A stretch of 36,760 bases of DNA, taken from assembly GCA_004557385.1 (NCBI GenBank), contig SFEA01000022.1, positions 1-36,760 on the forward strand, given 5' to 3'. The first letter of the stretch is position 1. Each line of letters begins with the position of its first letter. The notes below the pieces were generated by a model, which did not search any database, was not told the DNA's origin, and saw only the letters and a program-made list of their open reading frames with translations. Both the position numbers and the translations under genes were made by a program. The DNA is from Bacteroidales bacterium. Its GTDB lineage: Bacteria; Bacteroidota; Bacteroidia; Bacteroidales; Muribaculaceae. Of this stretch, positions 8,415 through 15,477 are shown piece by piece.

Positions 8415-9128
8415 ATGCTGAATCCTATACAAGGCGAGGTGTTTTACCTCGACAAACCATTGAGTTGGACATCGTTTGATGTGGTGAAACGCATTCGTGG
8501 CAAGTTGCACCATCGTTTGGGCATCAAAAAGCTGAAAGTTGGTCATGCCGGCACTCTCGACCCCTTGGCTACGGGCGTACTGATTGTGTGCACCGGCAAG
8601 ATGACCAAGCAAATCGACGAGTTGCAGGCTCATGTAAAGGAGTATGTGGCAGAGATGGCGCTTGGCGCAACCACGCCGTCGTTCGACCTCGAAACTGAAA
8701 TCGACGCTACATATCCCACCGAACACATCACTCGTGAAATGGTTGAGCAAGTGCTTAAGGAGCAGTTTGTGGGCAGCATACAGCAGGTGCCGCCGGCATT
8801 CTCGGCTTGCAAAGTTGATGGCCACCGTGCATATAAGATGGCGCGCAAGGGCAAGACTGTGGAACTGAAAGCCAAGGAGCTGGTGATTGACGAAATTGAG
8901 TTGCTTGCCTTTGAGCCGCAGAAAATCACTGTGCGTGTGGTGTGCAGCAAAGGCACTTACATTCGCGCACTGGCTCGCGACATTGGGATGGCATTGGGCA
9001 GCGGCGCTCACCTCACTGCTTTGCGTCGCACCCGTGTGGGCAGCGTGAGGGTTGAAGATTGCCTTTCGGTGCCCGACATGCTCAGCGTGCTCGACGAAGC
9101 CGAATTGGTGATGCCCGAGCAAGAATAG
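8415..9128 (+). CDS. truB: tRNA pseudouridine(55) synthase TruB
   Basis: Makes pseudouridine 55 in the T-loop of tRNAs. The catalytic motif GHAGTLDPLATGVL carries the nucleophile Asp49. Other TruB marks are the PPAFSACKVDGHRAYKMAR region and CSKGTYIRALARDIG. At 237 residues it has the core catalytic domain and a short C-terminal end without a full PUA extension, as is usual in Bacteroidetes. It lies between uppP and queA in the same operon. Confidence 0.95.
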   Translation: MLNPIQGEVFYLDKPLSWTSFDVVKRIRGKLHHRLGIKKLKVGHAGTLDPLATGVLIVCTGKMTKQIDELQAHVKEYVAEMALGATTPSFDLETEIDATYPTEHITREMVEQVLKEQFVGSIQQVPPAFSACKVDGHRAYKMARKGKTVELKAKELVIDEIELLAFEPQKITVRVVCSKGTYIRALARDIGMALGSGAHLTALRRTRVGSVRVEDCLSVPDMLSVLDEAELVMPEQE

Positions 9129-9200
9129 TTGGCTATGGCACAACGTATAACGTGAAAGAAAAATGAAATAATAGAAACAAGAAAACATAAAAGATATACT

Positions 9201-10310
9201 ATGAAATTATCGGAATTTAATTTTGATTTGCCTGAGGAACTGATTGCGCAACACCCAAGTGCGGTTCGCGACGAATGCCGACTGATGGTGCTGCACCGCA
9301 AAACGGGCGAAATTGAACACAAAATATTCAAGGATATTTTGGAGTATTTCAATGAGGGCGACCTCTTTGTGTTTAACGACACGCGCGTGTTCCCGGCTCG
9401 ATTGATTGGCAATAAGGAAAAAACCGGTGCAAAGATTAAGGTATTCCTTTTGCGCGAACTCAACGAAGAACACAAAATGTGGGATGTGCTTGTAGACCCG
9501 GCGCGAAAGATTCGCATCGGCAACAAGTTGTATTTTGATTTCGACGACACCATTGTTGCAGAAGTGATTGACAACACCACCTCGCGCGGCCGCACGCTGC
9601 GTTTCCTCTACGACGGCGACCACGACGAATTCAAGCGCAACCTTTACGCTTTGGGGCAAACGCCGCTGCCTAACTACATTGTGCGCGACGAGCCCGAGGA
9701 AGAAGATGCCGACCGCTATCAATTCCTGAAGGCGCGCGTTGAAGGTGCTGTAGCTGCTCCTGCTGCAAGCCTTCACTTCAGCCGCGAATTGCTGCGTCGT
9801 ATGGAAATTAAGGGCATCGAGGAAGGATTCCTCACCCTGCACTTAGGATTGGGCAATTTCCGTGAAATCGACGTTGAGGACCTCACCAAGCACCGCCTCG
9901 ACAGCGAGGAAATGGAAGTGAACGACACTTTGGTAGAGCAAGTTAATCGTGCCAAGGACGAGGGCCGTCACATTTGCGCCATCGGCACTTCAACCATGCG
10001 TGGCATTGAAAGCACTGTGGGTATGAACGGCCACATCAAGCCTTTCTCCGGCTGGACCAACAAGTTCATTTTCCCGCCATACGACTTCACAGTGTGCGAC
10101 TCGATGGTGAGCAACTTCCACATGTCGAAGCTTGGTCCGAATGCAAACAAAAACAGTGAGGACGACGGTCCTGCAATGACCGAATCGGTTATGCTGATGA
10201 TGGTGGCTGCATTTGGCGGCTATGAAAATGTGATGAACGCCTACGACGTTGCCATTAAAGAAAAATATATGTTTGGCGCCTACGGCGACGCAATGCTCAT
10301 TGTTGACTGA
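9201..10310 (+). CDS. queA: S-adenosylmethionine:tRNA ribosyltransferase-isomerase QueA
   Basis: Transfers and isomerises the ribosyl part of SAM onto preQ1-modified tRNA, forming epoxyqueuosine at position 34. It has 369 residues, close to family length. Family motifs seen: LPEELIAQHP at the N-terminus, FNDTRVFPARL, GAVAAPAASLHF (usually GAVAAPTAGLHF), LHLGLGNFR and NFHMSKL. The GLGNF loop differs from the more usual GAGTF but is a known Bacteroidetes variant. It is the last gene of the operon, followed by a strong terminator. Confidence 0.94.
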   Translation: MKLSEFNFDLPEELIAQHPSAVRDECRLMVLHRKTGEIEHKIFKDILEYFNEGDLFVFNDTRVFPARLIGNKEKTGAKIKVFLLRELNEEHKMWDVLVDPARKIRIGNKLYFDFDDTIVAEVIDNTTSRGRTLRFLYDGDHDEFKRNLYALGQTPLPNYIVRDEPEEEDADRYQFLKARVEGAVAAPAASLHFSRELLRRMEIKGIEEGFLTLHLGLGNFREIDVEDLTKHRLDSEEMEVNDTLVEQVNRAKDEGRHICAIGTSTMRGIESTVGMNGHIKPFSGWTNKFIFPPYDFTVCDSMVSNFHMSKLGPNANKNSEDDGPAMTESVMLMMVAAFGGYENVMNAYDVAIKEKYMFGAYGDAMLIVD

Positions 10311-10343
10311 CGCGTGCGTTAAGCCAAAATGCACTTTACAATA

Positions 10344-10385
10344 ACACCTCCTTGCGTTTGCAGATGCAGGGAGGTGTGATTTTTT
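10344..10385 (+). terminator. Intrinsic terminator of the ftsX-queA operon
   Basis: An 8-bp stem ACACCTCC/GGAGGTGT is extended by TTGC/GCAG (one T-G wobble) and followed by ATTTTTT. It lies 34 bases after the queA stop and immediately before the convergent DUF4230 gene, which ends at 10387. Confidence 0.8.
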
Positions 10386-10386
10386 G

Positions 10387-11046
10387 TCAGAGGTCGGATG
10401 GGATGGGAAGGTTGTCGGGTGTGAGTGCGTGCTCGGGGTGGTTGATGTTGATTACCACTTTCACATTCGGGTGAATGGCTTTGAGCAGGCGCACCATGTT
10501 GGAGAGTTCGTTTTGGCGGGCGCGTTTGATGTGCTCCTGGTTCAACATCGTGGTTTTCACAAACAGCTTCATGCGGTGTTCAAGCTCGTTGCTTTGGGTG
10601 CCGGTGATGGCTGGTTTGCTGAAGTGCAGTTTGCCGTCGGCATAGTATTCGTCGAGCAAACGGCGGTCGAGTTCGTGCGCATCAACAATTTCGTGCGGCA
10701 GCTCCACCACGAGGGTGTCGCCGCTGAACTGGTAGCGCATTCGCTCGAGGTCGTATTGCACGGTGATGCGTGCCTTGATGCTGTACACCTCGCACACGCC
10801 GCCGATGGTGTCGGTGTAGATGGTTTCGTCAACTATTTCCAAGGCGTTGTGGCGCACCATTGTTTTCACGTTTTCCACCTTGGCGGTGAAATCGTTATGC
10901 ACGCGGTCGACAAAATAGTAGTGATAGCACCACATGCCCAGACACACCAGCATCACGGCGGCAATGAGCATGATTGCGTATTTCAGAATTGTTTTCAGCA
11001 CTTTGGCGTTTGCCAATAGAGTGGTGTATATGATGCTTTGCTTCAT
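10387..11046 (-). CDS. DUF4230-like membrane-anchored protein
   Basis: A protein of 219 residues with one N-terminal membrane span (about 22-44, LKYAIMLIAAVMLVCLGMW) and a soluble extracytoplasmic domain. The pattern of a segment before the sheet (EVYSIKARITVQYDL), then DTLVVELPHEIVDAHEL, then a basic helix near the C-terminus resembles DUF4230. Its function is unknown. It follows a lipoprotein with the same layout by 5 bases, so the two are probably co-transcribed and may form a pair at the envelope. It ends tail to tail with the queA operon. The family assignment is from memory of the pattern. Confidence 0.7.
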   Translation of the reverse strand: MKQSIIYTTLLANAKVLKTILKYAIMLIAAVMLVCLGMWCYHYYFVDRVHNDFTAKVENVKTMVRHNALEIVDETIYTDTIGGVCEVYSIKARITVQYDLERMRYQFSGDTLVVELPHEIVDAHELDRRLLDEYYADGKLHFSKPAITGTQSNELEHRMKLFVKTTMLNQEHIKRARQNELSNMVRLLKAIHPNVKVVININHPEHALTPDNLPIPSDL

Positions 11047-11051
11047 TTTTT

Positions 11052-11705
11052 TTATTTCTTGAAAGTTATTACGGGTGAATAGCCCATGTTTTGCAGCATG
11101 GTGGTGAAAAATTCCTTTGCCTTTTTCTCGCCGGCTGTTTTGAGGGCATCGAGGTCGGCATTACGGCTCTTTTGAATGTCGCTGTTGAGTTTTTCGGATG
11201 CTTGGCGGCGCATTTGGGCGCGTTCGTCTTCGGTGATGGGCGAGCGCAGTCCTGAGTTTCGCTCGTGATAAACCTTTGTGACAAATTCGTTGCCCAAGGC
11301 TCGCACTCTCACCGGCGGCAGAGATATCGACACGCGCTTAATGCCTTTGGCATCGGTGATGGTGATGTCGTCCTCGCTCATGTCGTTGAGGTTGATTACT
11401 GCCACATAGTTGCAGCTGATGCCGTAGATGCCAATGCGGTCGCCTATCTTCACGTTATGCTCCATGATGTGCAGGGTGCGCTCGAGGCGGTCGATGAGGT
11501 CGAGTTTGGCGGGTGTGTTTTCGCGGTCGTCGTAATAGGGGTCGCGCACGGTGTAGATTTTGCTCACGGTGGCGCTTGCCAGTTGCAGCTCGTTGAGGTT
11601 CTGAACCGAGGTGAACACGCTATGCTGCTCGTCGGGCTTGTTGTTGCACGACCATAGTGTGGCGCTCAGCACCAGCGTGACTAATGTTAGCAGTGTATGT
11701 TTCAT
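11052..11705 (-). CDS. DUF4230-like lipoprotein
   Basis: I use the ATG at 11705 (217 residues) because it gives a lipoprotein signal (MKHTLLTLVTLVLSATLWSC, lipidation at Cys20); the reading frame is open further upstream but that part is not protein-like. The mature part has an KIGDRIGIYGISCNYVAVINL strand region, a SISLPPVRVRAL motif matching VVELPHEIVDAH of the next gene, and a charged helix (about 160-195). This suggests that the two neighbours are paralogues. It is the first gene of the two-gene unit, with a TAACTTTG box upstream. No function can be stated. Confidence 0.75.
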   Translation of the reverse strand: MKHTLLTLVTLVLSATLWSCNNKPDEQHSVFTSVQNLNELQLASATVSKIYTVRDPYYDDRENTPAKLDLIDRLERTLHIMEHNVKIGDRIGIYGISCNYVAVINLNDMSEDDITITDAKGIKRVSISLPPVRVRALGNEFVTKVYHERNSGLRSPITEDERAQMRRQASEKLNSDIQKSRNADLDALKTAGEKKAKEFFTTMLQNMGYSPVITFKK

Positions 11706-11773
11706 AATTGCTTTCGGTGTGTTGTTAAACTTGTTGTGCGTGCAAAATTGCTCGCATGGTTGAGCGGCTGGCA

Positions 11774-11781
11774 CAAAGTTA
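11774..11781 (-). promoter_or_regulatory. -7 box upstream of the DUF4230 pair
   Basis: Reads TAACTTTG on the minus strand, an exact match to TAnnTTTG. No clear TTTG is found at the right distance, so only the downstream box is supported. The leader would be about 60 bases. Confidence 0.4.
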
Positions 11782-11878
11782 GCTCGTGGCGGTTTGAGTT
11801 GCAGCATCAATTTGTGCCAATCTCGCAAATGTATGACAAATTTAGGCAAATTTAGTTTAATGCCGATGGGTGCCGAAA

Positions 11879-11919
11879 CAAAAAAAATAAAGGCTCCTCT
11901 CGTCGCCGAGAGAAGCCTT
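11879..11919 (-). terminator. Strong terminator after the OmpA/TPR lipoprotein
   Basis: On the minus strand a 13-position stem (AAGGCT + mismatch + CTCTCG against its complement) with a 4-base loop is followed by TATTTTTTTT. It begins 54 bases past the stop of the gene ending at 11973. The strength fits a heavily transcribed gene. Confidence 0.85.
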
Positions 11920-11972
11920 CAGTACAAAATTCTTACTTATTATGAAACACTTATTTGGAGTTACATAGTAAA

Positions 11973-13655
11973 TTAGAGAACGCTTGAGAGGTTGAACTTA
12001 GCAAACTCAAGGTCGTTCTTAGCGCGGTTAGCCAACGAAGAGTCGAGCTTAACAGCTTGACGGAGGTTGCTGGTAACCATTTGTTCGTTGTTGGTGCGAG
12101 CGCCAACAACAGCCATCAGATAGTAGGTGGTTGCATCAGGGTTAGCGATTGCAGCAAGAGTTTGCTTAGCACCGCTGTAGTCCTTGGTGAGAATCTTAGC
12201 GAGGGCAGCGTTGTTGCCAACCGAGTTGCCAAATGCACCGGCAGCAGCGTTGTAGTCGCCGGTCTTGATGTAGTAAGTACCAAGAGCTTCGTTCAAGCCT
12301 TCAGCACCAGCGGCAGCACCAAGCAATTGCTTAGCTTCGCCGTAGTTTTCGTTGATGAGGGCGCTAAGACCTTGGTTCATAGCAGCTTCGTTGCTTGCTG
12401 GGTTAATCTTGGCAGCCTTTGCAAAGTTCTTGGCAGCAGCGTTGTAGTCGCCCATCTTGTATTGGCAAACACCGAGGTTGTTCCAACCGCGATAGTCTTC
12501 AGGATAAACTTCAGTTGCAGCCTTGTAAACCTTTGCTTGCTTGTTTACGTCGTCGGTGAGAGTTGCAGTGTAGAGCAATTCTTCAACGGTGAGGCTCTTA
12601 GGATTGTTGTTGAAAGCTTCTTCGAGTTCAGCATCGCTCTTGCCGATGATGTTCACTGAAGCAGTGAGGCGAGAACGACGGAGTTGAGGAAGCACGTCCT
12701 TAGCGAGTTGTTCGAACACCGACGAGAGGTTGCGGATTTCGCGTTCGCGTTGTTCTGGGTCTTTGTACATCGAAAGAACGCTGAGGATGAGTTCCTTATC
12801 TTGGATGTTGCTTTCGCTAACGAGTTGTTGGAAACCTTCCCAGTCTTGAGCGGTGAAGTCGGCAGTGAGCGAACCAACTTCGGTGATTTCGTTCTTCTTG
12901 AGCTCCTTGTTGAGGTAAGCTTGAGTGTTCTTTTCACGACCTTCGGCAATGCGGGTGTTGAGCTTAACACCACCTTCTGGAGATGCGTACGACGAAATGT
13001 TGAGTTCTTCAACTTCAAGCTTTTCGTTTGTTTGAGCATCCTTGAGGGTTTGGTGAAGAGCAGTGAGCTCGTCGCTGCCAAGTTCGCTCTTGCGAATGTT
13101 TGTTTGGTTGATGAGGAACTTGATGTCGGCAGTCACCTTGTCCTTGATGATGCGTTGGAATTTGTCGTGACCAACAGCAGGAGCAACGGTAGCAGCATCG
13201 GCGAGGGTAGAAGTGGCGATGATGCCGTTAGCCACCTTCACGCGAGGCAATGTGTAAGTCTTGCTGCCTTGTGTAACGTCGAATGCAAGTTCGAGGTCGC
13301 TGGTAATCATCTCTGGAGTGTATTTGTAGGCAACTGGCAGAGTTGCTGTACCACCATAGTTGTAAGATACTACGGCGTTGTTGCCACGTACTTTTTCACC
13401 TTGCAGAGTGAGAGGAGTGCCTGGAGTTTCTTTGTCGCCATATACCAAGTAAGGAGTTACGGTTACTTCGGCATTCTTAACAAAGAATTTGGCAGGGATG
13501 TTTGCAGTTACAGTTGCAGGAACCAATTCGCCTGATGTTTCAAGTGGATTAGGGTTCACTGTGAAATAGTCAGCTGCAAATGGCTGCATCTTCTTGCTAC
13601 AGCTTGTAAGCATTAATACGCCTACAGACATTAAAAGAATTAATTTTTTGTTCAT
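11973..13655 (-). CDS. Lipoprotein with OmpA-like and TPR regions
   Basis: A 560-residue lipoprotein (MNKKLILLMSVGVLMLTSC, Cys19). The first third is beta-rich. The middle (about 165-330) resembles an OmpA peptidoglycan-binding fold, with the phrase ISSYASPEGG followed by NTRIAEGREKNTQAYL. The C-terminal part holds TPR units, the clearest at about 383-430 (GWNNLGVCQYKMGDYNAAAKNFAKAAKINP). It is probably an outer-membrane-anchored protein tying envelope to peptidoglycan. Codon choice differs from neighbours, with many A/T-ending favoured codons (GCA, GAA, AAC, GGT), which suggests high expression. It has its own TAACTTTG box and a strong terminator, so it is a single-gene unit. Similar proteins are widespread in Bacteroidales without a settled name. 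Confidence 0.82.
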   Translation of the reverse strand: MNKKLILLMSVGVLMLTSCSKKMQPFAADYFTVNPNPLETSGELVPATVTANIPAKFFVKNAEVTVTPYLVYGDKETPGTPLTLQGEKVRGNNAVVSYNYGGTATLPVAYKYTPEMITSDLELAFDVTQGSKTYTLPRVKVANGIIATSTLADAATVAPAVGHDKFQRIIKDKVTADIKFLINQTNIRKSELGSDELTALHQTLKDAQTNEKLEVEELNISSYASPEGGVKLNTRIAEGREKNTQAYLNKELKKNEITEVGSLTADFTAQDWEGFQQLVSESNIQDKELILSVLSMYKDPEQREREIRNLSSVFEQLAKDVLPQLRRSRLTASVNIIGKSDAELEEAFNNNPKSLTVEELLYTATLTDDVNKQAKVYKAATEVYPEDYRGWNNLGVCQYKMGDYNAAAKNFAKAAKINPASNEAAMNQGLSALINENYGEAKQLLGAAAGAEGLNEALGTYYIKTGDYNAAAGAFGNSVGNNAALAKILTKDYSGAKQTLAAIANPDATTYYLMAVVGARTNNEQMVTSNLRQAVKLDSSLANRAKNDLEFAKFNLSSVL

Positions 13656-13714
13656 AATTGATGAATGAAAGTTGTATAAAATACAGTTAATGTTAGTTTG
13701 TTCTTATTTACGTT

Positions 13715-13722
13715 CAAAGTTA
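13715..13722 (-). promoter_or_regulatory. -7 box of the OmpA/TPR lipoprotein gene
   Basis: Reads TAACTTTG on the minus strand, 60 bases upstream of the start codon. A GTTT at about 17 bases upstream could serve as the other box. Confidence 0.5.
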
Positions 13723-13966
13723 CATCATTTCTGCGAAATAAACGTGAATATTCGGCATTTTTTTAACACGAAATGGTTTAAATAAATTAAAATGGAGTGT
13801 TTTGGTGCTAAAAGTGCGATTTTTGGGGCAAAGTCGGGTGGTTTGGGTGTCGGATATAACTGAATATATAGCGCATCGAAACTTTGATGAATCGATGCGC
13901 TAATTTGGCTAAGAGTCTGTTTTGAAACAGGTTCTTAAAATGCTTTTTGTGGATGCCGACTGTTTG
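13723..13966. other. Intergenic region with two palindromes
   Basis: No gene is supported between the OmpA/TPR gene and the GYF_2-CD225 gene. At 13869-13902 an 11-bp perfect inverted repeat (TAGCGCATCGA and its complement) encloses a 12-base loop. At 13910-13937 a 28-base near-palindrome is centred on CTGTTT-TG-AAACAG. Either could end the upstream minus-strand transcript, which stops at 13967, although neither has a run of T residues. Confidence 0.55.
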
Positions 13967-14458
13967 TTAGAAAGTTCCCGTTTGAGTCGCAACCATAATG
14001 CCCACGAATATGCCGTAGAGGATGCTGACAATCAAGCCAATCCAGAGGCCCCACTTGGTCCACTTGCCGGCTTCTTTCGACGATTGCACGGCTTCTTGAT
14101 AACGACCAGCGTTGTAGAGCGAGCTCACGTTTGCAGCTTTTATGATGCCCACGATGCCCAAAGGTAGGCAGCAGAATATTGTCACGAGAATTGATTCAAC
14201 AAGCCATGTCTTGGGTTGCATAGGCACACCTGCTTGTGGTTGCGCCCAGGGGTTGGCTTGTTGCTGCAGTGGCTGTCCCATCACCGGCCGCACTGTGCCG
14301 GCAAAGAGCGGAGCCAGTTCGGCAACGGTGTTGGCGGGTTTCCATTCGGACATTCCTTCGGTCCACACCAGGGTGGTTGGGGTGATGCCTTGGGCTTGCA
14401 GTTCGCTCACTTCAAACGGACCTTGTTGCTGTCCGTTTACGGCAATAAAATACTTCAT
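13967..14458 (-). CDS. GYF_2 and CD225/dispanin domain membrane protein
   Basis: A protein of 163 residues. The N-terminus (about 1-50) is a GYF_2 (DUF4339) domain with the pattern NGQQQGPFEVSEL and a following TLVWTEGMSEWKPA. A Gln/Pro-rich linker (about 60-82) leads to a CD225/dispanin unit (about 85-160) with two membrane spans: LVESILVTIFCCLPLGIVGI, then the connecting KAANVSSLYNAGRYQEA, then GLWIGLIVSILYGIFVG. GYF_2 is thought to mediate protein contacts; the bacterial role of CD225 is unsettled. It lies 27 bases after a Sel1 protein on the same strand, suggesting a shared transcript. Confidence 0.87.
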   Translation of the reverse strand: MKYFIAVNGQQQGPFEVSELQAQGITPTTLVWTEGMSEWKPANTVAELAPLFAGTVRPVMGQPLQQQANPWAQPQAGVPMQPKTWLVESILVTIFCCLPLGIVGIIKAANVSSLYNAGRYQEAVQSSKEAGKWTKWGLWIGLIVSILYGIFVGIMVATQTGTF

Positions 14459-14485
14459 AGTTGATATTGTTGATTTTTTGATTAA

Positions 14486-15286
14486 TTAATATTTGTCGGG
14501 GTGATATTTTTTCAGCGCGGCGCTGATTGCCTGTGCTTCGGCTGCTTTGCCGTTTTCTGCATAGTGCTCGGCAAGGGCTTTGGCTGCTTCGGGGCAGTTT
14601 TTCTCAAACGAGTTGCGCTGCGATTGCTTGTAGGCTTTTTCGATTAGGGCAATGCCTTCTTGTGGATTCTTCTCCACACCGGCTTCGCCGTTAATCTGGT
14701 AAAGCCCGAAGAAAGCCTGACCTTCCATGCTGCCTTGTTCGGCTGCCATACGGCAATATTTGGCTGCTTCCTCGGCATTGGGTTGAGTGATTTCGAAGTC
14801 GCCGGTGCGATAGCAGTTCATCACGTACACCGAGGCGTCGCAGTTGCCGGCTTCAGCGGCTTTCTTAAACCATTCGAAGCCTTCTTGCTTCATGCCTTCG
14901 CAAATCAGGTAGAATCCTTTGCGCTCCATGGCATAGGCGCTGCCTTTTTCGATGGCTTGGTCAATCATGTCGTGGGCTTTTTCGCGGTCCATCTCCACTT
15001 CGTTGCCAAAGAATGTCATGTCGGCAAGGCGCACTTGGCTGTCGAGGTCGCCCGAGGCTGCGGCTTTTTTCACATGGCCTATGGCTTTAGCGTAGTTTTC
15101 GCTGTCGAAATATTTCTTGCCAAGTTCAGCATCGCTCTCGGTGACGCGTTTGGCGGGAACCACTTTCTGATGGTTGCGGCGCGACTGCTGTGCAGTGCTT
15201 GCGGCACGGCGTTGTTGGGCTGTGACGATATTTGCTGAGCTTGCAATCATCAGCATGGCAAAAGTGAGCGTGATGAATCTTTTCAT
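14486..15286 (-). CDS. Exported Sel1-repeat protein
   Basis: A protein of 266 residues with a signal peptide (MKRFITLTFAMLMIASSANIVTA) and no lipobox, so it should be periplasmic or secreted. The mature part (about 55-265) consists of Sel1-like repeats, with recognisable units at about 74-107, 112-150 and 155-190 (for example GFEWFKKAAEAGNCDASVYV). Such arrays are protein-binding scaffolds. It precedes the GYF_2-CD225 gene and carries its own promoter box. Its partner is unknown; the adjacent two-domain membrane protein is a candidate by position. Confidence 0.85.
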   Translation of the reverse strand: MKRFITLTFAMLMIASSANIVTAQQRRAASTAQQSRRNHQKVVPAKRVTESDAELGKKYFDSENYAKAIGHVKKAAASGDLDSQVRLADMTFFGNEVEMDREKAHDMIDQAIEKGSAYAMERKGFYLICEGMKQEGFEWFKKAAEAGNCDASVYVMNCYRTGDFEITQPNAEEAAKYCRMAAEQGSMEGQAFFGLYQINGEAGVEKNPQEGIALIEKAYKQSQRNSFEKNCPEAAKALAEHYAENGKAAEAQAISAALKKYHPDKY

Positions 15287-15335
15287 AGTCGAGGTGAGTT
15301 TTGCAATAATAATTCGTTAAATGATATCATTATAG

Positions 15336-15343
15336 CAAAGTTA
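15336..15343 (-). promoter_or_regulatory. -7 box of the Sel1 / GYF_2-CD225 unit
   Basis: Reads TAACTTTG on the minus strand about 50 bases before the start codon; TTAG is at the expected upstream distance, which is a weak match. Confidence 0.45.
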
Positions 15344-15396
15344 ACTTTTTTTGCTAATATTTCTAATCATTTGTTTGAAAAATTGTGTTTCGGTCA

Positions 15397-15443
15397 ATAT
15401 AAATGCGGCTCTGCCATGCTGTTGGAGCGAAAAGCAGAGCCGC
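15397..15443 (-). terminator. Terminator after the CoA-transferase gene
   Basis: A 10-bp perfect stem GCGGCTCTGC/GCAGAGCCGC with a 19-base loop, followed on the minus strand by ATTTATATT. It lies 35 bases past the stop of the gene ending at 15478. The tail is only moderately T-rich. Confidence 0.6.
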
Positions 15444-15477
15444 AAAAGGCTGATGTTGATGTATGAGTCAACAATAT

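Noticed and set aside
10384..11019. Plus-strand frame of 211 codons over the first DUF4230 gene
   Set aside because: It is the antisense shadow of a gene with a clear membrane span, and is rich in His/Val/Phe as expected of such shadows.
12684..13535. Plus-strand frame of 283 codons over the OmpA/TPR gene
   Set aside because: Antisense of a convincing lipoprotein gene, kept open by its biased codon use.
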